Below, in pieces: positions 24,921-34,133 of a stretch of 64,000 nt of DNA (position 1 is the first letter of the stretch; each line of letters opens with the position of its first letter). The notes under the pieces are model-generated. The model was not told the origin of the DNA, did no database searches, and was given only the letters and a program-made list of their open reading frames with translations. This stretch comes from Mucilaginibacter sp. PPCGB 2223 (GTDB lineage Bacteria; Bacteroidota; Bacteroidia; Sphingobacteriales; Sphingobacteriaceae). Made by a program: the position numbers and the translations under genes. The DNA is taken from positions 1,178,001 to 1,242,000 of the forward strand of contig NZ_MDJS01000001.1 of the NCBI RefSeq assembly GCF_001705515.1. The letters are read 5' to 3'.

Positions 24921-25649
24921 CTAAACGTTTCCCCAGCCATGCGCCAATACATCGGCCAGGTGCATGGTTTTGATAGGAATACCATTTTTATCGATGTAGC
25001 TTTGCAGGTGCATCAGGCACGAGGCATCGGTGCTGATAATGTAGTCGGCTTCAGCGGCCATGGCATTCTCAACCTTTTGCTGGGCCATAGCGCTGCTTAT
25101 GGCATCAAACTTAACGGCGAATGTACCGCCAAAACCACAGCAGGTTTCGCCCTGGGCCATGTCAACCAGTTCGAGGCCCAATACTTTCGATAGCAACTGG
25201 CGTGGTTCTGCTTTGATCTTACATTCGCGCAGGGCGGCGCAACTGTCATGATATACGGCCCGCCCATCGAGCTCGGCGCCGAAATAATCAAATTCGATCA
25301 CATTCACCAAAAAATCCGAAAGCTCGAAGATATTACCCTGTATAGCCCTGCATTTATTGTGCACGGCGGTATTGGTAAACAGATCGTTATAATAATTCTT
25401 CACCATACCGGTGCACGATGCGGATGGTGCCACAATAACACTCTCTTCGCTAAAATCGTTCAGAAACTTACTGCCAATGGTTTTGGCTTCGTCCCAAAAA
25501 CCCGCATTAAAAGCAGGTTGCCCGCAGCAGGTTTGGCCGGGGTTATAGGCAACTGTGCATCCCGCTTTCTCCAACACTTTAACGGTATTAAAAGCGGTAT
25601 CGGGGAACAACTGATCAACAAAACAGGGGATAAACAATTCAACCTTCAT
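24921..25649 (-). CDS. CCG-domain (Fe-S)-binding oxidoreductase subunit, LutA-like
   Basis: A 242-residue protein similar in layout to LutA at 8235-8969: CCGQPAFNAGF near residue 43 and CCGFGGTFAV near residue 174, with a central HDSCAALRE segment. It lacks adjacent LutB or LutC genes, so its electron-transfer partner is unknown; it could serve glycolate or another 2-hydroxyacid oxidation. The ATG at 25649 (MKVELFIPCFVDQ) is preferred over a GTG two codons upstream. It starts 11 bases after the stop of the upstream MFS gene, so the two are probably one operon. Confidence 0.85.
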   Translation of the reverse strand: MKVELFIPCFVDQLFPDTAFNTVKVLEKAGCTVAYNPGQTCCGQPAFNAGFWDEAKTIGSKFLNDFSEESVIVAPSASCTGMVKNYYNDLFTNTAVHNKCRAIQGNIFELSDFLVNVIEFDYFGAELDGRAVYHDSCAALRECKIKAEPRQLLSKVLGLELVDMAQGETCCGFGGTFAVKFDAISSAMAQQKVENAMAAEADYIISTDASCLMHLQSYIDKNGIPIKTMHLADVLAHGWGNV

Positions 25650-25660
25650 CAACACAAAAA

Positions 25661-26980
25661 TTACTCGGCGCTAAATTCAGAAAAATTACTGCTTTTTTTC
25701 TGAGCCGACAGTAAAGAAAATAATAAAAAGAGCCCGGCTATAAAAAATACGCACAATACGATGATCGAATTTCGCGGACTTCCGGTTATATCTTCAAAAA
25801 AGCCAAAACTGAACATCCCTCCTACAATAGCCAGTTTTTCGGTAACATCGTAAAAGCTAAAGAACGATGCCGTATCGGGTATGTCCTGCGGCAGGTATTT
25901 CGAATAGGTTGAGCGCGACATGGACTGTATACCACCCATTACCAGGCCAACCACCACAGCAATAATATAAAACTGTACGGCCGTAGTGGTGAAATACGCG
26001 GCTATGCATACTATAATCCAGATGGCCACAGTTATGAGTAACACTTTAACGTTGCCTATTTTATCTGAAAGTTTCGACATTAGCGTCGCACCGGCAATGG
26101 CTACGAGTTGAATGATCAGGATTATAGCGATCAAACCCGATGTTTCAATGTGTAGCTCTTTGGCCGCAAACCCGGTAGCTACCAGCATAATGGTTTGTAC
26201 GCCCATGGAGTAGAAAAAGAAAGCAGGCAAAAAACGTTTTAATAAAGGCATTTGTTTAACCTGCCGCCATACATTGGCTAACTCTATGAAGCCGCCTTTA
26301 ATAATGTTTTTTGAATGGCTTACCGCGTTAGGGCTACCCTTCGGCAGAACGGTAAAAGGTATACAGGCAAAACCCATCCACCATAAGCCAACCAGTAAAA
26401 ACGACAGCTGTGCAGCCGATTGATCTGTCAGATGGAATGTTTTAGGAAACAGCACAAATGCCAAACAAATCAGTTGTAAAAGTACACTGCCGATATAGCC
26501 ATAAGTAAAACCCTTGGCGCTGACATTGTCCTGCATATCAACCGTGGCAATTTCGGGCAGGTAGCTATTGTAAAAAACAAAACCGCCTGCATAGCCTACA
26601 GCTGCAAGCGCAAAAAGTATGATGCTCAATTCGAGCGTTTTTACTGTAAAGAAAAACAATCCGCAACAGGCTATCGAACCCAGCGCAGTAAAAAAGATCA
26701 TAAATATCTTCTTATTCCCCCTGTAGTCGGCTATCGACGAGAGGATAGGCAACAGTATAGCCATCAACAGATAAGCTGCTGCCAGGGCATAATCGCTTAA
26801 TGCCGTATTCACAAAACTTTTGCCGAAAAAGTTTACCCGGTTACCATTTTGAGCGTTCCTTGTAACGGCAACGTAATATACCGGAAAGATGGTAGAAGTA
26901 ATGACCAGGTTGTATGCCGAGTTGGCCCAATCGAACATGGCCCAGGCACGAATGATTTTTTTGTTGTTTTTAAGTTCCAT
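25661..26980 (-). CDS. UMF1-family MFS transporter (Atg22-like)
   Basis: A 439-residue protein with about 12 membrane segments. The start, IIRAWAMFDWANSAYNLVIT at residues 8-27, and NSYLPEIA with FSFYDVTEKLAIVGGMFSFG are characteristic of the UMF1 / Atg22 branch of the major facilitator superfamily. Yeast Atg22 exports amino acids from the vacuole, but bacterial substrates are unknown. It is first in a two-gene operon with the LutA-like Fe-S protein. Confidence 0.85.
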   Translation of the reverse strand: MELKNNKKIIRAWAMFDWANSAYNLVITSTIFPVYYVAVTRNAQNGNRVNFFGKSFVNTALSDYALAAAYLLMAILLPILSSIADYRGNKKIFMIFFTALGSIACCGLFFFTVKTLELSIILFALAAVGYAGGFVFYNSYLPEIATVDMQDNVSAKGFTYGYIGSVLLQLICLAFVLFPKTFHLTDQSAAQLSFLLVGLWWMGFACIPFTVLPKGSPNAVSHSKNIIKGGFIELANVWRQVKQMPLLKRFLPAFFFYSMGVQTIMLVATGFAAKELHIETSGLIAIILIIQLVAIAGATLMSKLSDKIGNVKVLLITVAIWIIVCIAAYFTTTAVQFYIIAVVVGLVMGGIQSMSRSTYSKYLPQDIPDTASFFSFYDVTEKLAIVGGMFSFGFFEDITGSPRNSIIVLCVFFIAGLFLLFSLLSAQKKSSNFSEFSAE

Positions 26981-27035
26981 ACTATGCTTTAAAAGTATGG
27001 AAAAAATAACATTTGCAATTAATTGCAGCTGATAT

Positions 27036-27275
27036 TTAGTGATTGTACACCAAACCTGCCTTTAGCGAGGTATCCGCAAGTGTTTTTATAGTAAAATACT
27101 GGTTATGTACATCGATAAGCGTAAGCACCATATACCCGCCGGGCCAATAGCCAACACTAAATATCTTGAATGGCTTTGTGTAGGAGTTTAAAACCTGATC
27201 GTTATCTACAGCAGCCTTTTTGGGTACTGAACAGGATGCAAAAAGCAAACATGCACAAAGCAATCTTCTTTTCAT
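27036..27275 (-). CDS. Small lipoprotein of unknown function
   Basis: A 79-residue protein with a lipoprotein signal: MKRRLLCACLLFASCSVPKK, where the lipobox FASC places the lipidated Cys at residue 15. The mature part has KIFSVGYWPGGYMVLTLIDV, a strand-rich stretch, and no domain I recognise. It is monocistronic, with the UMF1 gene downstream on the same strand 55 bp away. Confidence 0.6.
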   Translation of the reverse strand: MKRRLLCACLLFASCSVPKKAAVDNDQVLNSYTKPFKIFSVGYWPGGYMVLTLIDVHNQYFTIKTLADTSLKAGLVYNH

Positions 27276-27696
27276 GAGATTCGATCAATAATAAGGGGTT
27301 AAAAATTAATTTTACCGATAAATAAAATGGCAATCATAACTTTCAGTTAAATATAGTAAATATCTAACAATTAAACAATTATAATGTGTATTTATTAATT
27401 ATTCAGGGGGGAATGCTCTACCATTTTAATGACTACATAAAAAGTACGTGAATTGTTTGTGAAAAATTACAAAAAACACGCGGGTAAGCCATTTTATGTT
27501 AAATTATTTACACCCAAACATTCGATTTGGTATTAATTGAATAATTTTTTTATATATTTACCAAATTAGTTACCCTGATTAATAAACTATAGGCAGAAAA
27601 CACCTGTTGTTGTATTAGGATAACTATAATCCCTGATAATTAGCTAATTAAACAAGTTGTTTAACACTAAAAACCGCTGCAGATAGCTTTTGAGAT
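27276..27696. other. AT-rich intergenic region upstream of gldN-like gene
   Basis: 421 bp between divergent genes, strongly AT-rich. A loose promoter match exists (TTTG at 27526-27529 and TATATTTA at 27553-27560), but the spacer of 23 is long and the distance to the next ATG is about 140 bp. No coding region, tRNA or clear hairpin is seen. Confidence 0.45.
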
Positions 27697-28668
27697 ATGA
27701 AGAAGCGTTTACTTGTGATTATGCTGATGTCGTTTACTTATTTAACAGGCTTGGCTCAGAACAAAAACATTTTTGACCCGGATAGCTCTCTGTTAACAAA
27801 GCCTCAAACAAAGGAAGCCATACAGGCCGATAGCATTAAAAAGAGTGAATACCTGCTCAATGCGCGACCTTACCCCCTGCCCGAACCAAACCCGAAAGAG
27901 ATTAAATTTTACCACCGCTACTGGCGCGATATCGACCTTTCTGATCCAAAAAATAAAATACTGGCCAAGCCCGGCGGTACGCTAATAGAAGGCATTGTTA
28001 AAGGTATAAAAGATGGTAAGATCACTGCGTACGACCCTATGGGCGGCACACCCGAAAGCCCGGCCGGCGACGCTTTTATCACCGCCATGACCTACGACCA
28101 GTTAATGTCGCACCTCAGTGATACGGCAACTGTCGACCAGTTTGATAAAGACGGTAACAAGACGGGCAGTATACAAAAGCCCAATCCTTTTACTCCTGAT
28201 AAAATATCAGGCTACCGCATTAAGGAAGATGTTTACTACGATAAACAAAGGGGAAAAGTCGTAACGCGCATTATAGGTATTGCTCCGTTACAAAAACTCA
28301 CCCTAAGCAGCGGCGACAGCCTGGGTACGCAGCCATTATGCTGGATAAGGTTTAAAGATTGCCGCAAGGTTTTGGTTACAATAGACGCCGACAACCCCAA
28401 CCATAAAATAGGTTTAACGCTCGACGATGTGTTTCTGCAGCGCCGCTTTAATTCGACCATTGTCCAGGAATCGAACCCGCAAGGTAACCGCATAAAGGAT
28501 TATGAGGCTACGGCCGATGCCCAAACTAAAGAAGCCGCCCGCATCGAGGATAAAGTAACGGCTTACAAAAAAAGCATTTTTGTATACGCATTAAGCGAAA
28601 CGACACCTGCGCCCGACAATCCGCCCGTAAAAAAAACAAGCCTTAAATCACAGGCGCCAAATCAATAA
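27697..28668 (+). CDS. gldN: GldN/PorN-family type IX secretion or gliding motility protein
   Basis: A 323-residue protein with a signal peptide ending near GLAQN (residue 21). YHRYWRDIDLSDPKNKI (about 68-84), KISGYRIKEDVYYDKQRGKV (about 168-187) and the IIGIAPL and CWIRFKDCRKVL segments are GldN/PorN hallmarks. GldN forms the periplasmic ring with GldK at the outer membrane in the type IX secretion machine. The usual gldK-gldL-gldM partners are absent, so this is an orphan copy. The C-terminal 40 residues are Pro/Lys-rich and may be disordered. Confidence 0.85.
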   Translation: MKKRLLVIMLMSFTYLTGLAQNKNIFDPDSSLLTKPQTKEAIQADSIKKSEYLLNARPYPLPEPNPKEIKFYHRYWRDIDLSDPKNKILAKPGGTLIEGIVKGIKDGKITAYDPMGGTPESPAGDAFITAMTYDQLMSHLSDTATVDQFDKDGNKTGSIQKPNPFTPDKISGYRIKEDVYYDKQRGKVVTRIIGIAPLQKLTLSSGDSLGTQPLCWIRFKDCRKVLVTIDADNPNHKIGLTLDDVFLQRRFNSTIVQESNPQGNRIKDYEATADAQTKEAARIEDKVTAYKKSIFVYALSETTPAPDNPPVKKTSLKSQAPNQ

Positions 28669-28760
28669 GTCTCGTCTTGTTGCCGTTTCCCGAATAACAT
28701 CGTACAGCCATATTTTTATCCGGGCATTGGCGTTAATTTAATTAGGCTTATTTTAGCATA

Positions 28761-29903
28761 ATGTTATCCGAACCTACCTATAGCGCTGCACGTATTGTTG
28801 CCGAGTCTATCGAATCGCATTTTGCGCGGCAATTAAAGGCAGCCGACGGCCGATTGGAAAAGCAACTTGCTCCGCAGCCGCCGGCTTATCTGATCGAGGC
28901 TATAATTGATGTGGCGTTCTGGACCAGCCTCCGCAAGGAAGAAGGGCACTCGCCCAAAGTATCTATCGCCTACCTCCCACCCGGCGAAGCAGGCCAGCCG
29001 ATGGTATTTGCCAAAAGGTTAAAATTTACTCCCGATACGATTATTAAACTTGCCCCGGCAATTGAAGGCGCGGGTATTTACTTAGGTGTGTGGAACGATA
29101 GCGACACACTATACATCTGGGGCACGACACGTGTTATACCGGCCTTTTGTTTTGTATTGGATGTAAGCGAACCAAGTTTGCTCGTTATTAAACACCGCCG
29201 CATCAGCGGTTTTGGCAAGTTTGTGAATGTGGCCGTGCTGAAAGGCGATCAGATCAAGATCATCGACGAACGCAGCGACGAAATACCCGATTGCCCCGAA
29301 ATGATCTCTTCGTTACTGGGTTTTAACAACCCTGCATCGTGGAGCCATTCTATCAATATCCACGTACAACTCGCGGTATCCATGCGGGCGCATGGCCGCG
29401 GCGGCATTTTACTGGTTGTCCCATCGGCACACGAACGGTGGGCCGAATCGATCATCCATCCTATCAATTACCAGCTCACACCTCTGTTTTGCGGCCTGGC
29501 CGACCTGTTAAAGCAGGAAGTCGCCCAAAATGATATGAGCCTTTGGCAGGAAGAATTAAACAAAGCTATTGAAAGTGTTGCCGGTTTGACTGCCGTTGAC
29601 GGAGCCACCCTGATTAACGACCGGCACGAGTTGTTGGCCTTCGGCGCAAAGATAACCCGCTCGGCAAAAAGCCAGCGTGTCGAGCGGATGATGGTTACCG
29701 AGCCAGTGCTGGGTGTCGAGCCGCGTATTATTCATCCCGGAGCCGAAGGCGGCACCAGGCACCTGTCGGCAGCGCAGTTTGTGTTCGACCAGCGCGACGC
29801 CATAGCGATGGTAGCATCACAGGACGGCCGCTTTACGATCTTTTCCTGGTCGCCTTGCGAGGGTATGGTACACGCGCACCGCGTGGATAGTTTGCTGTTA
29901 TAG
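28761..29903 (+). CDS. DACNV-type sensor protein with diadenylate-cyclase-like domain
   Basis: A 380-residue cytoplasmic protein with no membrane segment. The N-terminal 250 residues fit the putative DACNV sensor domain found next to diadenylate cyclase (DAC) domains. The C-terminal part has AVDGATLI with D280-G281-A282 and GGTRHLSAAQF with G331-T332-R333-H334, matching the DGA and GTRH(R) motifs of DisA/CdaA enzymes that make cyclic di-AMP. The residue after RH is Leu rather than Arg. Either a divergent cyclase or a nucleotide sensor is possible. It is monocistronic and ends against the convergent PhyH gene. Confidence 0.7.
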   Translation: MLSEPTYSAARIVAESIESHFARQLKAADGRLEKQLAPQPPAYLIEAIIDVAFWTSLRKEEGHSPKVSIAYLPPGEAGQPMVFAKRLKFTPDTIIKLAPAIEGAGIYLGVWNDSDTLYIWGTTRVIPAFCFVLDVSEPSLLVIKHRRISGFGKFVNVAVLKGDQIKIIDERSDEIPDCPEMISSLLGFNNPASWSHSINIHVQLAVSMRAHGRGGILLVVPSAHERWAESIIHPINYQLTPLFCGLADLLKQEVAQNDMSLWQEELNKAIESVAGLTAVDGATLINDRHELLAFGAKITRSAKSQRVERMMVTEPVLGVEPRIIHPGAEGGTRHLSAAQFVFDQRDAIAMVASQDGRFTIFSWSPCEGMVHAHRVDSLLL

Positions 29904-30617
29904 TTACTCTTTTTCGGACCAATTTAATCCTGCTGGTAACTGTATGTTGCTGAACTCGATATGTATCACGCGGCGCTTTTTATTGTTTACCGTACGATCT
30001 GAAGCATGAAGCAGCAAAGGCCGCATAATCATTACGCCGCCTTTCTCTACAGCACAAATATGTTCCCGCTCTTCACCCCAATTAACCGTTTCAGGGCGAT
30101 AAACCCCTTTTAACTGTGAACCGGGAATAACCTTCAAAGCGCCGTTCTGCTCATCCGTATCGTCCAGATGAATGCGTATAGTAAAGTTATTTTGAAGAAT
30201 ATTGATTGGCGGCTGCACTGCAAACTGTTGGTACTTTACCGTCCACGGACCAAAATCCGATAGTTGTATCTTACGATCTACCGAAATAGTAAGGTCCTGG
30301 TGATAAGCAACAAACCAGTTACTATCGTCAGGTTTATCAAAATAAATTGATTTAACTGCAAAATAATCGTCACCAAATATCCTACTGATCAACTCGTTCA
30401 ATTTGGCGGTAAATATCAGCGACCTGATCTCCGGTATCTCTTTGAGAAATTGCCTTATGGCAAACAAGTCGTTGGTTTTACGAAAACTAGGCCTTCCGGT
30501 ATCAGTTTTCTCAATGATATCGACTATTGCATCCAGTTGGGTTTGATCAAAAATGTTGTTAATAATGCTATAGCCCTTACTGTCGATATTATTCCGATGA
30601 ATTTTGTAAGAGATCAT
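29904..30617 (-). CDS. Phytanoyl-CoA dioxygenase (PhyH) family protein
   Basis: A 237-residue Fe(II)/2-oxoglutarate dioxygenase. The metal triad is visible as YHQDLTISVD (His and Asp, about residues 106-115) and PLLLHASDRTVNNKKRRVIH (distal His near 204, with an Arg for 2-oxoglutarate). GALKVIPGSQLKGVY is the typical central segment. Members hydroxylate lipids, amino acids or natural products, and the substrate is not evident. Its stop is directly next to the stop of the DACNV gene. Confidence 0.87.
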   Translation of the reverse strand: MISYKIHRNNIDSKGYSIINNIFDQTQLDAIVDIIEKTDTGRPSFRKTNDLFAIRQFLKEIPEIRSLIFTAKLNELISRIFGDDYFAVKSIYFDKPDDSNWFVAYHQDLTISVDRKIQLSDFGPWTVKYQQFAVQPPINILQNNFTIRIHLDDTDEQNGALKVIPGSQLKGVYRPETVNWGEEREHICAVEKGGVMIMRPLLLHASDRTVNNKKRRVIHIEFSNIQLPAGLNWSEKE

Positions 30618-30664
30618 TTTATAAGCATTGATATGGCTTCCGTATACATCAATGTAACTTGAAC

Positions 30665-30698
30665 AAAAAAGGCCTCCGGATTTTTCAGGAAGCCTTTT
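30665..30698 (-). terminator. Terminator after the SPW-like membrane gene
   Basis: On the minus strand, aaaaggcttcc pairs with ggaggcctttt across a short loop and continues into a T-run. It lies about 20 bp downstream of the stop at 30719 and before the PhyH start. Confidence 0.8.
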
Positions 30699-30718
30699 CG
30701 AATATTTTCAACATCCGG

Positions 30719-31171
30719 TTAGTGTGTCAAGCGGCCTTCAATCGAGTCGATCGAATCTAAGCCACCTTCCGACAATTGCTGATGTGGCCTGGTTGTAAAC
30801 GGCGATTTTTTGGTAAACAATGCGCAGAACAACAGTACGGCGCCGAAAATTACATGAGGCCAGAATACGCCGTCGTTATTGGAGTTTTTACCGGCAAAAT
30901 CATATAGCCACGGACTAACCAACAGTAAAAAACCTGCGAACATACCCAGCACCAGGCTCATCTGCATTGGGAATACTTTGATAAAACCTACTTTGTTATC
31001 GCTGAAGATAGCAATATAGCTTAAAAAAGCACCCATTAAAATAGGGATGAACAAGGCAGCGCCGCCGTAGTAAGTAAGGTTAAATGTCTCAGGTAAACGC
31101 GAAGACAATAACAAAGCAGCTACGATGTAATTGATGATACCGTAAGTTGTTGTTGAAATAAAAGGCTTCAT
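30719..31171 (-). CDS. SPW-repeat-like membrane protein
   Basis: A 150-residue protein with four hydrophobic segments (about 10-27, 36-55, 64-88 and 102-120). LLVSPWLYDFAG in the third segment resembles the SPW motif of small DoxX-unrelated SPW membrane proteins. The function is unknown. An exact -7 element (TACTTTTG on the minus strand, 31199-31206) lies 28 bp upstream, without a clear -33 part. It is downstream of ccmF on the same strand, but separated by 75 bp. Confidence 0.6.
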   Translation of the reverse strand: MKPFISTTTYGIINYIVAALLLSSRLPETFNLTYYGGAALFIPILMGAFLSYIAIFSDNKVGFIKVFPMQMSLVLGMFAGFLLLVSPWLYDFAGKNSNNDGVFWPHVIFGAVLLFCALFTKKSPFTTRPHQQLSEGGLDSIDSIEGRLTH

Positions 31172-31245
31172 TTATTTTTTATAGTTTGATTGCTGAAACA
31201 AAAGTAATGATATTGGTTGTTTGTTTTAAAAAAAATTTAACATTG

Positions 31246-33717
31246 TTATGCGGTTTTCAGCTCTTTATTGCGGCGGAAGATCGACAATAAAAATCCGATC
31301 ACCATAATAATGGTCCCGCTCCAGAAAAAGTTAATATCCTGAAACTCGATGGCTTTCATCACAATGTATGGCTTTTTACTTTCGGGTTGCTGGTAAACTG
31401 ATATCTCGAATTTAAAATCAGCCGGCGTTTTACCGGGGATAATTTTGCTGAAGCGCAGCTTCAAACCCGCGTCGGGCACACGGCGGGCAAAATCGAAACT
31501 GCTGCCATCCTTGATCATGTATACCGGCTCGCTTTTATAAACATTACCGTGGGTATGTATCTCCAGCTCAGCTCCTACCGAAACGTCGTTATCTTTTAGT
31601 TTGATATCCTGTACGGTGGCATTTTTGTTGATACCTTTCAGGTAGATCACTCCATCACGGTACGGAATGCTATCGCCAACGGCAACCTCGTGCAATATCG
31701 GCGGGTCGTAGTTTTTATCGTCGCTGGCTTCATCATGGCCGCCGTTACCTTCGCCGGTCATTTCATCATCGAACTTAATATTGGCCATGCTCACGTGTGT
31801 GTAAACATCGTGGAAGAGATAATGCCTTGTATCAGGAGAAGGGACTAAGCCCATTTTCCGGTTAGCCTGTACGTTAGGTTTTAATACAAATTCTTCTTTC
31901 ACCTTGCCATCGCTTCCCATGCGCTTATAATCAACTTTAAAAAAATGATTTGGCAAGGCAACCGAATCGGTAAGATAAGTTACCAGGTACGGGCCCATCT
32001 GTACCGGCTCGTTACGGTAAAGCATAATGTTCTCGCGTGGGTTATTACCTTGCCTGGCAAATTCAGAACCATACGAAGTGCCGGTGTTATTGATGGAAAT
32101 TACCGAACTGGTGCTGGCCGATATCACCGCGCCGATCAACAGCAAGCCAAAACCGATATGCGCTACCGCCGAACCTGCAAGTTTTATCTTGCCTTTAAAC
32201 ACATCGGCCAGTATTTTGGCGTTGGCCATTACCGAGTATACCGCGCCTATCATTAATACGCTATATATCCAATGGTTGTGATAGATGCCGGTATAATAAA
32301 TGATCACACCTCCTATCAGCAGCGAAAAAACAAAGTATATCACGGTAGTGATATAAAACTTTGTCGCGTCGGTGTTTTTATATTTCAAAAACTGGGTAAA
32401 ACCTGCCAGCAGGGTAACCACCACGGCAAAGCCGCTTTGAAACACATTGTAAAAGTTAACCGGCTCGTTAGGCGGCGCGGCATGCGTACCGAAGATGGCA
32501 TTGAAAACCGGGATAGATGTTACGGCCACCAGTTGTAAACAGGATAATCCTAAAAAGCAGGCGCCCACAAACATCCAGAACTCGCGCGAATAGGTCTCTT
32601 CCTCCTTTTTGCTGAAAGGCAGCTCTTTCCAGCGTGCTGCCACTGCAGCGGCGGCAATAGCCAGGAAGATAAGCACATCAATAACCAGGTGCCAGAACAT
32701 GCCCAGATCGGTAAAGGCATGTACCGAAGTTTCGCCCAGGATACCGCTGCGGGTGAGGAAAGACGCATATAAAACCAATACAAAACTGATCAGTACCAGG
32801 AAAGTAGCCGTAAAATAGGACTGCCCGGTATTTTTATATACGATGAGTACGTGCACAGCGGCAATCAATGTCAGCCATGGGATCATGGAAGCGTTCTCTA
32901 CCGGGTCCCAGGCCCAGAAACCGTTAAAATTCAACGACTCGTATGCCCAGAACGAACCCATAATAATACCTGTACCCAGTATCATTACCGAGAACAGCGC
33001 ATACGAAATAGCTGGCTGTATCCACTCCTTATATCTCTTTTGCCATAAGCCGGCTATCGCGTAAGCAAAAGGCACCACCATCGATGCAAACCCCAGGAAG
33101 AGGGTTGGCGGGTGGATCACCATCCAGTAGTTTTGCAACAGCGGGTTAAGGCCGTTACCATCTTTAATAAATCCTAAGTATTCGGGACTACTGAATATCG
33201 GTGCCTGTATAGCCTCGCGAAGCAAAATAAAAGGTGAACTGCCTACACGTGTAAATATCACAACGCCTAACAACATCGACGACAGTAGTGTTTGCGATAA
33301 AGCCACGATAGTCATTACCGGGTTTTCCCACGATTTGGCTTTCCATATCAGCACATTACCCAATATTCCCTGCCAGAATGCCCATAGCCAGAAACTACCT
33401 TCCTGCCCTTCCCAATAGCTCGAAATAATATAATAAACAGGCAGGTTACGCGACGAGTGCGCCCAGGCATAATGATATTCGAAAAAGTGGTTGTAAATGA
33501 TATAAAACAGGCAGCAACCTATACCCACCACTGATGCGGTGTTGATACGGAAACCAATGCGGCCGAGCTTGTTCCACGATTTATCTAACGGATTTTTATT
33601 AACGGTAGCGAAGTAATAAGCGATTGTCGACAACAACGCCGAACCAAATGCCAATACGATAAAGAACTGGCCCAATTGGCCCGGGAGCAGGTGTTCGCCT
33701 TTAAAAGCTATATTCAT
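31246..33717 (-). CDS. ccmF: Cytochrome c heme lyase subunit CcmF
   Basis: An 823-residue polytopic membrane protein. The heme-handling signature is FNGFWAWDPVENASMIPWL near residue 275, equivalent to the WWD domain of CcmF/NrfE, and YWEGQEGSFWLWAFWQG near 110 is also typical. A long soluble insert occupies about 540-780 before the last helix. CcmF passes heme from CcmE to apocytochrome c on the periplasmic side. It follows ccmE by five bases and is more divergent and longer than the E. coli protein. Confidence 0.92.
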   Translation of the reverse strand: MNIAFKGEHLLPGQLGQFFIVLAFGSALLSTIAYYFATVNKNPLDKSWNKLGRIGFRINTASVVGIGCCLFYIIYNHFFEYHYAWAHSSRNLPVYYIISSYWEGQEGSFWLWAFWQGILGNVLIWKAKSWENPVMTIVALSQTLLSSMLLGVVIFTRVGSSPFILLREAIQAPIFSSPEYLGFIKDGNGLNPLLQNYWMVIHPPTLFLGFASMVVPFAYAIAGLWQKRYKEWIQPAISYALFSVMILGTGIIMGSFWAYESLNFNGFWAWDPVENASMIPWLTLIAAVHVLIVYKNTGQSYFTATFLVLISFVLVLYASFLTRSGILGETSVHAFTDLGMFWHLVIDVLIFLAIAAAAVAARWKELPFSKKEEETYSREFWMFVGACFLGLSCLQLVAVTSIPVFNAIFGTHAAPPNEPVNFYNVFQSGFAVVVTLLAGFTQFLKYKNTDATKFYITTVIYFVFSLLIGGVIIYYTGIYHNHWIYSVLMIGAVYSVMANAKILADVFKGKIKLAGSAVAHIGFGLLLIGAVISASTSSVISINNTGTSYGSEFARQGNNPRENIMLYRNEPVQMGPYLVTYLTDSVALPNHFFKVDYKRMGSDGKVKEEFVLKPNVQANRKMGLVPSPDTRHYLFHDVYTHVSMANIKFDDEMTGEGNGGHDEASDDKNYDPPILHEVAVGDSIPYRDGVIYLKGINKNATVQDIKLKDNDVSVGAELEIHTHGNVYKSEPVYMIKDGSSFDFARRVPDAGLKLRFSKIIPGKTPADFKFEISVYQQPESKKPYIVMKAIEFQDINFFWSGTIIMVIGFLLSIFRRNKELKTA

Positions 33718-33722
33718 TAAAA

Positions 33723-34133
33723 TTAAATAGTGGCCGATTTAGCCTTGTATTCGGTAACTTCAACCTTATCCTGGGTATATTTTGATGGGCACTTCATCAG
33801 TATCTTCGAAGCGTGAAACTCGTTTCCGCTCATCTGCCCGGTTAAAACCACCTGCTCAGAGCGTTCAAAATCCTGGGGCTTGGTGCCGGTGAAAACAACC
33901 TTGCACTCCTGCCCTTTGTTATCCGTCATGTAAAACGAAAAGTAGTTGGCATCCTTTGTCGCATCGTAATACAGTTCTTTGCTCTTATCCAGGTGACCGA
34001 CGATCTGCAAAGGGGCAGCACTGGTCATGGCTTCTTTAAACGAACCATAACTACTTGTTTTCGAATATGTACTGATAATTACTGCTATAGCGATAGCGAT
34101 AACCACGATGCCTAAAATAGAACCTTTTTTCAT
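33723..34133 (-). CDS. ccmE: Cytochrome c maturation heme chaperone CcmE, CxxxY type
   Basis: A 136-residue protein with an N-terminal membrane anchor (residues 5-23) and an OB-fold domain. VVFTGTKPQDFERSEQVVLT matches the CcmE core. At the C-terminus ILMKCPSKYTQDKV aligns with E. coli VLAKHDENYTPPEV, so the covalent heme ligand His130 is Cys115 here while the Tyr is kept (C115-P-S-K-Y119). Such CxxxY CcmE proteins are known from archaea and Desulfovibrio. The ATG at 34133 gives the expected N-terminus MKKGSILG. It is followed directly by ccmF. Confidence 0.93.
   Translation of the reverse strand: MKKGSILGIVVIAIAIAVIISTYSKTSSYGSFKEAMTSAAPLQIVGHLDKSKELYYDATKDANYFSFYMTDNKGQECKVVFTGTKPQDFERSEQVVLTGQMSGNEFHASKILMKCPSKYTQDKVEVTEYKAKSATI

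Noticed and set aside
27526..27560. Promoter for the gldN-like gene
   Set aside because: The -33 and -7 words fit only loosely, the spacer is 23 bases and the distance to the ATG is large; it is left as a remark in the intergenic entry.
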